Positions 21,679 through 29,832 of a stretch of 64,000 bases of DNA are shown in pieces. Under the pieces are notes generated by a model. The model searched no databases, was not told the origin of the DNA, and saw only the letters and a program-made list of their open reading frames with translations. How positions within the stretch are numbered: position 1 is the first letter of the stretch; each line of letters begins with the position of its first letter. The position numbers and the translations under genes are program-made. This DNA is from Poecilobothrus nobilitatus (Eukaryota > Arthropoda > Insecta > Diptera > Dolichopodidae), in the NCBI GenBank assembly GCA_947095535.1, contig OX352772.1:231317754-231381753 (forward strand), given 5' to 3'.

Positions 21679-24600
21679 ATGGCCAAGAAACAAATATTAG
21701 AGAAATATTTAGAGGAGTTTTCCAAATTCATAATTATAGAAGAAAAAAGTCAGTTTTTGAAAAAGTTTGGAGTTATGTCGAGAAAAATTACATTCAAAAT
21801 AAGAAAAGCTCCAAATGAAGAAGATATATTGGCATATACTAAAGAAGCCATTAATCAAATAGTTATATATTCGGTGGAAAACGTTGAACCGAATGATCTC
21901 ATTGGTATAGTATTTTTTGCTGATAACTTTCAACAGAGAACTCCAGGTTGGATGAATTTTAAGCTTGCAAGTTCAGTGAAGTTTGAAGATATTTGGGAAC
22001 TAATAAGTAAAATATTCCAAAGTAATTCGGAGGGCCTGAATACTGATTCTTTTCAACTAACAACTACAACTGTACGGTTGCCTTCTGGAAGTGGACGAGG
22101 GAGAAATTATTTTACTTTCAATGAAGAAAGTTTAAAACGAAAAGGCATTGTTGTCATTAAAAATAATGATAATCTTTGCTTACTCCGAGCTATTGTAGTA
22201 GGAAAAGCTTTTATAGATGGTGACATGAATTATAAAAAAATTCGCCAAGATACACAGAAGATGCAGAAAAATCTAGCATTAGAGCTGATGGTAAAAACAA
22301 AATTAAATATAACGCAAAGTGCAGGAATATCTGAACTTAAAAAAATACAGGATTATTATGGGGATGAATATAACATCGTGGTTTACGATTATGCTAATAA
22401 CAAAAATATAATTTTTGAAGGTAAAAACGATGGCAAAAGAATTAATTTATTATATTACGAAAATCACTTTAACGTTATTATTTCGCTGACAGCGGTTTTT
22501 TGCATTAACCATTACTGTAAAAAATGTAATGTAGGTTACGCAAATTATCATAATTGTGAAGGTATCTGTATTTGTTGTCGACAGTCTCCTGCATGTAATA
22601 ATATACCTACAACTATTACATGCAACTATTGCAAACGATCATTCCGAGGTGGAAAATGTTTTGAAAATCATAAAACAGTTACTACATGTCAAAAATTTCA
22701 CAAATGCTTAATTTGTTTTAAAACATATTTTAGAAAGATTGATTCACCACATAAATGTGATACTGTTTTTTGTAAAAATTGTAACAAAAGTGTAGAAAAA
22801 AATCATTTTTGTTATATTATTGTAGATAAGAGCAAACCAAAAATTAATGATTTTGTGTTTATCTTTTACGATCTAGAAACAATGCAAGAAAAAACGCTAG
22901 TTAAAAACAATAATGAAGATATTAAACTACATGAACCTAATTTATGTGTTCTTAGTATAAGATGTCATCATTGCATAAAAGAAGAGAAGTTACATTTTTG
23001 TTCTAAATGTGGTTTTAGAACAACAGTTTTTGACACAAATGTAATTCCAAATTTAGTTGATTACATTTTTAAAATGGCTAAAAAATTTAAACAAGTTGTT
23101 GTAATAGCTCATAATGGACAAAGTTTTGATCACCAGTTTATTTTAAATGAATTGCTGCATAAAAGTGAGATAGAGCCAAAATTAATCATGAGGGGTACAA
23201 AAATTATTCAGATGCAGATTAAAAATATAAGGTTTTTAGATTCTATGAATTATTTTGCAATGCCACTATCACAACTTCCTAAAGCTTTCGATTTATCAAC
23301 TGATTTAAAAAAAGGTTATTTTCCTCATTTGTTCAATACATCAGAAAATATAAATTATGTTGGGCCAATACCACTTATGCACTACTATAGTCCTGATACA
23401 ATGACAGAAGAAAATCGAAAAATGTTTATTGATTGGTATGAACAAAGCAAAAATACCGAGTTCAATATGAAACGTGATTTGATAGAATATTGCAAAAATG
23501 ATGTACATATTTTAACTGAAGCCTGCATTAAATTTAGAAAACTCCTATTGGAAGAAAATAATGTATGTCCTTTCACTGAGGCTACAACCATTGCTTCAGC
23601 ATGCAATTTAGTTTTTCGAAGAAATTTTTTGAAACCGGAAACTATAGGATTGATACCCAAAAAAGGTTACAGATTTGCAGACAATCAATCAAAAATTGCT
23701 CTTCAATAGCTAATTTGGGAAGAGGATCAAAGAAAGATTAATATTCAACATGCAGCAAAGAAAAAAGAAGCAATTATAAAAAATATAAAAGTAGATGGTT
23801 TTTGTTCAGAAACAAAACAAATTTTTCAATTCCATGGGTGCTATTTTCATGGCCATCCAAAATGTTTTCCATATAAGAGGAATGAATCAATACAAGGGAA
23901 CAAACATGATACTCTTGATATCAGATTTGAAAATACCATAACAAGAACAGAACGATTAAAATCATTTGGATATCAAGTGATCGAAATGTGGGAATGTGAT
24001 TTTAGAGAACAATTGATAGAAAAAGAAGATGAGATGTCATATCTTATAAATCACCCCCTTTTAAAAAACGTTCCTTTAGAACCACGAGATGCTTTTTATG
24101 GAGGTAGAACTGGAAACACTTTTATGTATTACAAAGCAAAAGAAAATGAAAAAATAAAATACATAGATATTTGCTCATTATATCCCTATGTGTGCAAATA
24201 TGGGAAATTTCCAGTAGGACATCCTGAAGTTTTAGTGGGCCATGAAATATGTTCTAAAGTTGACTTAGAAAATACTAATGGTTTAATAAAATGTGATATT
24301 CTTCCACCAACTGATTTGATTCACCCTGTTCTTCCAATAAAACAAAATAATAAATTAATGTTTACGCTTTGTTTCACTTGCAGCCTTGAAACATATCAAG
24401 ATGAATGCCTTCATTCTGATAAAGAAAGAACTCTGACAGGAACTTGGGTTATAGACGAAGTAGTAAAAGCTGTAAAAAAGGGGTATAAAATATTTGAATT
24501 TCATGAAATTTGGCGTTATAAGGTACAACAATATAACAAAGACAACTGTGAACCTGGATTATTTACAGAGATGATGGACAAATTTCTTAAAACTAAACAG

Positions 24601-25467
24601 GAAGCTTCTGGATGGCCTAAAGATTGCAACACAGAAGAATTAAAACAAAATTATTTGGAACAATTTTTCCAACAAGAAAATATTAAACTTGATACAGAAA
24701 ATATTTACAAAAACCCTGGAAAAAGATCATACAGTAAGCTTATATTGAACTCTTTCTGGGGAAAATTTGGTCAACGAGAAAATCAGACAAAAACGCAAAT
24801 AATAAAAAGTCCAGCTACTTTTTATTCTATATTGACAAATCCAAGCAAAGATGTATTGCACATAATGATTATCAATTCTGACACGGTTTTAGTTAACTGG
24901 AAATATAAAAATGAAGATTTAGATTCATTGCGTACAGTGAACGTATGTATTGCAAGTTATACAACTGCACAGGCTCGTTTAAAATTGTATGAATATTTGG
25001 AAAATTTACAAGAACGAGTTTTATATTATGACACTGATTCCGTCATATATGTGTCAAAAGAAGGTGAATATGAACCTGTCATAGGCAATTTTATCGGAGA
25101 TATGACTAATGAACTAGAATCATTTGGATCTGACAGCTACATAAAAGAATTCGTTAGCGGTGGACCAAAAAATTATGCATATAAAGCATTTTCTTCTGAC
25201 AAACAAAGCGATGCAGTAGTTTGTAAAGTAAAAGGAATTAAACTAGATTATAATAATTCAAAACTAGTCAATTTTGAAAAAATTAAGGAAATGGTTTTAT
25301 TGAACGATAAAGCCGGTGTAAATATTCTGTACAAAAATTTTCGAAGAACAAATGATCATAGGGTAATTACAGTTCCAGAAACAAAGATATACAGGTTAAA
25401 AGCAGAAAAACGAAGGTTTTATGAAAATTATAGTTCTGTACCATTTGGATTTAAAAGAAAAAAATAA
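21679..25467 (+). CDS. Protein-primed DNA polymerase B, one amber codon
   Basis: The frame from ATG 21679 encodes about 1262 residues, broken only by TAG at 23707-23709 (probably a Trp codon in the ancestor); it stays in phase to 25467. Domains in order: an N-terminal region with an OTU-like pattern (D164-N-L-C167 and H263); a Cys/His-rich zinc-binding stretch (about 275-378); 3'-5' exonuclease motifs ExoI (FYDLE, D398/E400), ExoII (AHNGQSFD, 477-484) and ExoIII (YCKND, 604-608); then polymerase motifs A (DICSLYP, about 830), B (KLILNSFWG, about 1020) and C (YDTDS, about 1118). All catalytic residues are present. It would replicate the linear element by protein priming at the TIRs. The single stop may be a real lesion, a sequencing error or read through. 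Confidence 0.93.
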
Positions 25468-25534
25468 AGTTTTTTTTAAAAAGAAGTTTAATCAATTTTT
25501 TATTATTTTTAATTTTATAAAGGAACACAAGTTT

Positions 25535-25789
25535 TTATTTTGCCCGAATTTTATAGTAAATGTATGTAACCGTAAACTTGAACTTTCCATCAGCGTCTTT
25601 GTCTTTTCCCAGCCATCTGCACTTTTTTCTCAATTCTTCTATGGTGACATCACTCTTTAGGTATGGACAATAGAAAATTATATTTTCTATGTCCATTCGA
25701 GCACATAAATATTTATAATGACTGTATTGAAATTGTCCAGAGTTTATCCATTTTGCTAATGCCACTGATTTTAACGTTGGTGGGTTCAT
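25535..25789 (-). CDS. Hypothetical 84-aa Polinton protein
   Basis: An ATG-started frame of 84 codons lies convergent to PolB, with 67 bp between the stops. It is rich in Tyr, Lys and aromatic residues, with a central CARMDIENIIFYCPY and an ELRKKCRWLGKDKD segment. I do not recognise the family. A TATA box (TATAAAAAT, minus strand, 25828-25836) lies about 40 bases upstream. Its placement in a compact element with tight spacing argues that it is real. No membrane segment is evident. Confidence 0.5.
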   Translation of the reverse strand: MNPPTLKSVALAKWINSGQFQYSHYKYLCARMDIENIIFYCPYLKSDVTIEELRKKCRWLGKDKDADGKFKFTVTYIYYKIRAK

Positions 25790-25853
25790 GTTGTTTTGCT
25801 TCTAAATTAAAACATTTTGAGCATGTATTTTTATATCACTAAATGTTTATTAG

Positions 25854-26225
25854 ACAAAGGAATTAATTTAGAAGAATTAGTTAATTTAAGGAGTGTTCTA
25901 GGAAATGATTTTATGTTAAATTTATTTTAAAATTTCCTGGTAGAAGAAAGAGATTTATTCTTCTAACAAAGGAATTTAGGAGTGTTTTAAATTTCCTTAT
26001 ATGTTTAGTTCCTGGTTAAATAGTTAATGGAATTTATTATTGAAAAGAGCTTTTGAGTTGTTTAAAAAAAGATTTATTATTCTAACAAAGGAATTTGAAT
26101 GGAAATAAATTCCGTCGTGCCAAAAAGTCATGTTCTAACAAAACAATTTAGGAGCGTTTAAATTTCCTCATATGTTTAGTTCCTTGTTAAATAATTTGAT
26201 GGTATTTATTAAAGTAATTTAAACT
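25854..26225. repeat. Imperfect direct repeats between two divergent small genes
   Basis: TTCTAACAAAGGAATTT-like segments recur near 25960 and 26082, and a block around AAATTTCCTTATATGTTTAG recurs as AAATTTCCTCATATGTTTAG near 26160, a spacing of roughly 175 bp. There is no ORF. The region separates the 84-aa gene (minus) from the spliced gene (plus). Confidence 0.6.
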
Positions 26226-26240
26226 ATCGTAGTAAAAAAG

Positions 26241-26274
26241 TATAAAAGAAAAGACAAAACTTTTATTTCTATCA
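26241..26274 (+). promoter_or_regulatory. Core promoter of the spliced small gene
   Basis: TATAAAAG is at 26241, and TCAATT with its A at 26274 gives the same 33-base spacing as the PolB promoter. The predicted leader to ATG 26336 is 62 nt. Confidence 0.65.
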
Positions 26275-26335
26275 ATTGAGTTCTACACAAAACTTAGTTT
26301 AAATAACAGTACTAGTAGCAGTACCAAAAGAAATA

Positions 26336-26786
26336 ATGGTAAGTAATTTTTAAATTTTAAAAAAATTTAATCTTTTTTTTCAAAATTTTTCAAAATTATC
26401 CTATATATTTTTTATATTTTATTTTCATTTAGGAATTTGTAGACAATCTCATAAAAATCGGAAAAGGGGAACAAGAGAGCTACAAAACGATAGATGCTCT
26501 GGTGAAGGATGTGATGTACGAGGTAGAAGAATGGAAATTCCTAAAGACCAAAAGAGGTCAGCGGGTGGTTCTATGTAAGGTAACATGCCCAATGGAAGAT
26601 TCAACTAACAGCATTACTTTTTTTATGCCGGAGCGGTTCTCCAAAAAAGTTGTGTCGGAGAAAGAACTAAATCAACTGAACAGCAAGGGCTTTAATTTCA
26701 AATTTTTTGGACGGGATCCTAATAGGTGGAATATGGCTCTGTTTGAGTTAATTCCAAAAACGAGTATAGACTCGCAAGAAAAATAG
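26336..26786 (+). CDS. Small spliced Polinton protein, possible ssDNA-binding (OB-fold) type
   Basis: I infer ATG at 26336-26338 directly followed by a GTAAGT donor, an intron 26339-26432 ending in a pyrimidine-rich tract and ATTTAG, and a second exon from 26433 (EFVDNLIKIGKGEQES) in frame to 26786, giving about 118 residues. The ORF without splicing would have to start at a GTG (26502). The second exon has a beta-rich segment (QRVVLCKVTCPMED), FMPERFSKKV, then FNFKFFGRDPN. Size, position next to PolB and the strand pattern suggest a single-strand DNA-binding OB-fold protein, but this is inference only. Confidence 0.6.
26339..26432 (+). other. Predicted 94-bp intron immediately after the start codon
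   Basis: The GTAAGT donor abuts ATG, and the acceptor is TTTTCATTTAG. Removing it joins ATG to an open frame in phase with the downstream ORF. Confidence 0.6.
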
Positions 26787-26800
26787 TATAAATAAAAAAA

Positions 26801-27021
26801 AGTTAAATAAAAAATTTACAAATGAAATATTTTCTTTTTTTTATTTAAATTTTTCAACTTTTCAGATTTTAAGTTAAATAAAAAATTTACAAATGAAATA
26901 TTTTCTTTATTTTCTTTTTTTTATTTAAATTTTTCAACTTTTCAGATTTTAAGTTAAATAAAAAATTTACAAATGAAATATTTTCTTTTTTTTATTTAAA
27001 TTTTTCAACTTTTCAGATTTT
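26801..27021 (+). repeat. Three-copy minisatellite of 70-80 bp
   Basis: Units start at 26801, 26872 and 26952 with AGTTAAATAAAAAATTTACA and end in TTCAACTTTTCAGATTTT. The middle unit has a small extra TTTCTTTA insertion. It lies between the stop of the spliced gene and the convergent 81-aa gene. Confidence 0.9.
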
Positions 27022-27092
27022 ATTTAATTAAATTTATAAAATTTTTAATTTCTTCCAGATCACCTTTTTTTTTCAGATTACCTTTTTTATTA

Positions 27093-27338
27093 TTATTTTA
27101 ATTTTAGGTCGGTCTCAGCAGGCATCTTCTCCTTGCAAATAAGTCTGGTAAGCACATCCAAGTCGTGCTCACTTGGCATCTTTTCTGTACATAACAATTT
27201 TGAGCCATTATCACTGCTACTTGCTGCTCCTCTATAAAGGTCCTTAAATTCAATTTCGTAATTGAATGTTAATGTTCTTTCTAATTGGAAAATATCGCAT
27301 TTTCCAATTATTTCTTCAAACGGCTCCTGTACTTCCAT
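27093..27338 (-). CDS. Hypothetical 81-aa Polinton protein with an internal peptide repeat
   Basis: An ATG-started frame of 81 codons, acidic in its first half. The C-terminal half contains two related peptides, CTEKMPSEHDLDVL and CKEKMPAETDLKL, about 18 residues apart. No family is recognised. It is convergent with the spliced small gene and divergent from the 165-aa gene. It may be a regulatory or adaptor peptide; there is no evidence beyond the repeat. Confidence 0.45.
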   Translation of the reverse strand: MEVQEPFEEIIGKCDIFQLERTLTFNYEIEFKDLYRGAASSSDNGSKLLCTEKMPSEHDLDVLTRLICKEKMPAETDLKLK

Positions 27339-27610
27339 TATTAATTAAAAATAATTTAAAAACTTAAATCAATTTATACTTTTTATGCAACATACATAAT
27401 ATTTTGCATCATACATAATACTTTCTAAAATATTCAAATTATATTTTTGCATTTTCATTAATAATTAATGACTGTATATTCTCTAAACTATGTCTAAGAT
27501 TTAAAATACTTTGTAGCTACCAATATAAAAATCACTATGTAGAGGAGTTAAAATATTAGTCAGCAAGATTTTTGTAACTTTTTGCACGTTTTTTTTTTTT
27601 TTCCAGGTTA
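27339..27610. other. AT-rich non-coding spacer
   Basis: No ORF is seen. It contains repeated ATACATAATA motifs near 27390-27420 and a T tract near 27590. Confidence 0.4.
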
Positions 27611-27616
27611 ATCCAT

Positions 27617-27790
27617 TTAAATCAACCCTTGTTTCTGGAGAGTCGATATCCGGTCCCCTGAGGTTCGGTCCCTTTAAAGCGGGGCCTGAATCAGGCGCCC
27701 CTTTTCTTGATTCTGGATGGGGTCCCCGGATGTCCGGTATCTGTCTTTGAGGGTCCGGTATCGGTTTATGCTACTGCTAAAGGCTCCCTT
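27617..27790. other. GC-rich island upstream of the 165-aa gene
   Basis: This short stretch is strongly GC-rich against a very AT-rich background. It repeats GGTCC and TCCGGTATC-type motifs and includes a hairpin at 27681-27701 (GGGGCCTGA paired with TCAGGCGCCCC, one bulge). It codes for nothing obvious. Confidence 0.6.
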
Positions 27791-27826
27791 CCCCTTTTTT
27801 TTCCACTCTTTTTAAATCGTATTAGT

Positions 27827-27860
27827 TATAAATTATAGGATTTCAAGCTATTTTAAAATA
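27827..27860 (+). promoter_or_regulatory. Possible core promoter of the 165-aa gene
   Basis: TATAAATT begins at 27827. An AGTC with A at 27860 lies 33 bases downstream; the initiator match is weak. Confidence 0.4.
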
Positions 27861-27872
27861 GTCAGGTACAAA

Positions 27873-28370
27873 ATGAGCAGCAGGAAGGCAGTAGCAGATT
27901 TACAATTTACTGTTGGAAATAAAAAGCAATATTTCTTGAAGGAATTTGCTTTGATAGCTGATGGGTCACTGATACCAATGCTATTTATGTTTAAAGCACC
28001 TTATTCGTTCGAAGAGTTAAATACTGATGTTAAACAGCAAAATGAATTCAATAAAACACAAATAAATGGTCTTGACTGGGATGATGGTTTTATAGAATAT
28101 TCAGCAATTAAAAATACCTTAAAGGAACATTTAAATTCATTCGACGTCGTTTACGTAAAGGGGTACCAGAAAAAGGAATTTTTAGATAAATTTGTTTCGA
28201 GTTCAGTAGAAGTTATCAACTTAGATAATGACATTCCATCTCTTCAGAAACTAAAGAATTTCACAACCATTTGCCCTCACCATAACATTACTGAAAATTT
28301 AAAAAGATGTGCTGTAAAAAATTGTATGAATTTATATATGTATTTAATAAAAGAAAATAATTGGTTTTAA
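27873..28370 (+). CDS. Polinton 165-aa protein, copy 2
   Basis: An intact frame from ATG 27873, homologous to the copy 1 protein at 4656-5153. Conserved blocks: ADLQF near residue 8, YFLKEFAL, FKAPYSFEELN, VVYVKGYQKKEFLDKFV, a Val-Ile-Asn-Leu strand, and a C-terminal CPHH plus RCAVKN. The N-terminal and VKGxxK blocks also resemble the 121-aa protein at 29426-29791, so the two may be paralogues. A degenerate RNase H/DEDD-type fold is conceivable; no acidic triad is proven. The stop overlaps that of the convergent 193-aa gene. Confidence 0.75.
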   Translation: MSSRKAVADLQFTVGNKKQYFLKEFALIADGSLIPMLFMFKAPYSFEELNTDVKQQNEFNKTQINGLDWDDGFIEYSAIKNTLKEHLNSFDVVYVKGYQKKEFLDKFVSSSVEVINLDNDIPSLQKLKNFTTICPHHNITENLKRCAVKNCMNLYMYLIKENNWF

Positions 28371-28948
28371 AAAATATTTGTTTTATTTATTGTTGACCAA
28401 GATAATTTTTCTGACAAAAACATAGGTATTTCATAAAATAGTCTGGAATAATTACACTGAGCTATGTGTAAATTCATTGGAATGTAGAAATCTTCTTGTT
28501 CCAATCTTAGTTTATTCTTTTCAATACATCTCTCAAAATATTTGAATACATATTCTCTTATATTAAGTTCAGCTCCGTTGTTATATGACATCACTGCTTG
28601 TATAAAGTCTAACATAAGACAAAAGCGGGTGTACTCATCTAACTGCAATGTAATTTTTTTAGTTTTCCCGGTATGATTAAATGTTAGCGCAAATCCTTTT
28701 GAATTTAATTTATGTTGGTTGTTAGTAAAATCTTGATAAAAGGCATACCACGCCAAATAATTCATCTCACAAATGACTTTTTGATGACGTTGGAAAATTA
28801 TTGTTGCAGCAAAATTTTCAACATTAAATCCAATTTGTATTTTTGTTGTTTGTTTTTTATCCAAATAATAGATATAGCTTAACAAAAGATTTTGCGGAGG
28901 TTCACTTTTTTGTTTTTCAATGACTTCCGAATTTGTTGATTGCTCCAT
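28367..28948 (-). CDS. Polinton 193-aa protein, function unknown
   Basis: An intact frame from an ATG at 28948. A homologue lies in copy 1 (4071-4608), so the gene is conserved between diverged elements. The N-terminus is hydrophilic, followed by a beta-rich middle (IQIGFNVENFAATIIF, FALTFNHTGKTKKITLQL) and a conserved C-terminal CNYSRLFYEIPMFL. There is no signal peptide or catalytic motif I recognise. It has its own TATA/initiator upstream (28964-28996). Its stop codon overlaps that of the convergent 165-aa gene within the palindrome TTTAA. Confidence 0.75.
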   Translation of the reverse strand: MEQSTNSEVIEKQKSEPPQNLLLSYIYYLDKKQTTKIQIGFNVENFAATIIFQRHQKVICEMNYLAWYAFYQDFTNNQHKLNSKGFALTFNHTGKTKKITLQLDEYTRFCLMLDFIQAVMSYNNGAELNIREYVFKYFERCIEKNKLRLEQEDFYIPMNLHIAQCNYSRLFYEIPMFLSEKLSWSTINKTNIF

Positions 28949-28963
28949 TTTTCTTGTTTTAAC

Positions 28964-28996
28964 TGATGAATTCTATTTTAGAATTTTGTATTTATA
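28964..28996 (-). promoter_or_regulatory. Core promoter of the 193-aa gene
   Basis: On the minus strand, TATAAATA starts at 28996, and a consensus arthropod initiator TCAGTT has its A at 28964, 32 bases downstream. Confidence 0.7.
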
Positions 28997-29007
28997 TTTT
29001 TTCTCCC

Positions 29008-29463
29008 TCATTTTTTAAAAATTTTTCGAAATATTCTTTGTATTTTTTTATCGTTTTTAAGTGGGGATGATGTGTCGAATAAATTAAGAAAATATTTTAT
29101 GCTTTTACAGGAACTTCGCATCCATAGATATACACAACAATAATGTCCGCAAACAGATGTTAAATTACTTTGTAAACGCTTATTGTTGAAAACAAAACAT
29201 GTTGATTGATTTTGTAGAAATTTTATAATCTCATTGTGAAACGGGGGATTTCCAAATGAATCAAAATATTCTGCACACCCTTGAACTGGAACAAATATTG
29301 CTAACCAATGTGTTCCCTTTTCATTAGAATTATCGGTATTTACCACCAAAATACTAGGTTTTGAAACTTGTTTTGGTAATTTATCAAGAGCATAAACGCC
29401 TCTAAATATTTTATGTGTTAACTTATTACATTTCAGAACCTTTGAAATCTGAAGTGTATTCAT
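29008..29463 (-). CDS. Adenain/Ulp1-like cysteine protease
   Basis: I choose the ATG at 29463 (MNTLQISKVL), because copy 1 starts at the same residue, giving 151 residues; the frame itself opens at 29487. The catalytic set is complete: His in GTHWLAIF (residue 52), Asp in EYFDSFG (68), Gln in NKRLQ (98) and Cys in VCGHYC (105). This is the C5/C48-type fold of adenovirus protease, which in Polintons is presumed to process capsid and core proteins. The start lies inside the end of the 121-aa gene (38-bp overlap), so the two may be expressed from one transcript. Confidence 0.9.
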   Translation of the reverse strand: MNTLQISKVLKCNKLTHKIFRGVYALDKLPKQVSKPSILVVNTDNSNEKGTHWLAIFVPVQGCAEYFDSFGNPPFHNEIIKFLQNQSTCFVFNNKRLQSNLTSVCGHYCCVYLWMRSSCKSIKYFLNLFDTSSPLKNDKKIQRIFRKIFKK

Positions 29464-29791
29464 TTTCTTGCAAACGGGAAATATCAATTAGTCGAGTATT
29501 TCCTCGTACAAATGTTGTTAAGAATTCTGCTTTAAGTTTTCCATTTGTTAAGACTATATCGAATTTTTCAAGCAAATTTATTAAGTTATTAGTTACTTTT
29601 TCGTTATCGATATGTCCAAAAGAGTAATTCTCAATATCTGTTTTTTTCAAATCTCTGACAGGAAATTTATACTTTAATTCTTTTACAATAGTTTTACATT
29701 TTTCTTTAATACCAGCCACAGCAATATTTTTTACAAATATTGTATTGTTATCGTCCGTACAGAACGATAAATCTACTAGAGCACATGTCAT
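29426..29791 (-). CDS. Polinton 121-aa protein, possible relative of the 165-aa family
   Basis: An intact frame from ATG 29791, with a truncated counterpart in copy 1. The N-terminus (ALVDLSFCTDDNNTIFVKNIAV) and the FDIVLTNGKLKAEFLTTF segment parallel VDFQF..IFIKEL and TIYVAGKEKKKFLEKF of the 165-aa proteins. The Cys/His C-terminal tail of those proteins is absent, as the gene ends where the protease begins. Role unknown. It sits between capsid and protease genes and has its own promoter overlapping the capsid stop codon. Confidence 0.7.
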   Translation of the reverse strand: MTCALVDLSFCTDDNNTIFVKNIAVAGIKEKCKTIVKELKYKFPVRDLKKTDIENYSFGHIDNEKVTNNLINLLEKFDIVLTNGKLKAEFLTTFVRGNTRLIDISRLQENEYTSDFKGSEM

Positions 29792-29798
29792 TGTGAAA

Positions 29799-29832
29799 TG
29801 AATAGAGATGGTTCGCTAAACTTCCTTTTATA
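29799..29832 (-). promoter_or_regulatory. Core promoter of the 121-aa/protease pair
   Basis: TATAAAAG (minus strand, 29825-29832) contains the TAA stop codon of the major capsid gene. TCATTT has its A at 29799, 33 bases downstream and eight bases before the ATG. Confidence 0.65.

Noticed and set aside
25421..25660. Plus-strand 79-aa frame overlapping the PolB end
   Set aside because: It overlaps PolB in another frame and is antisense to the 84-aa gene. It has no sign of its own promoter.
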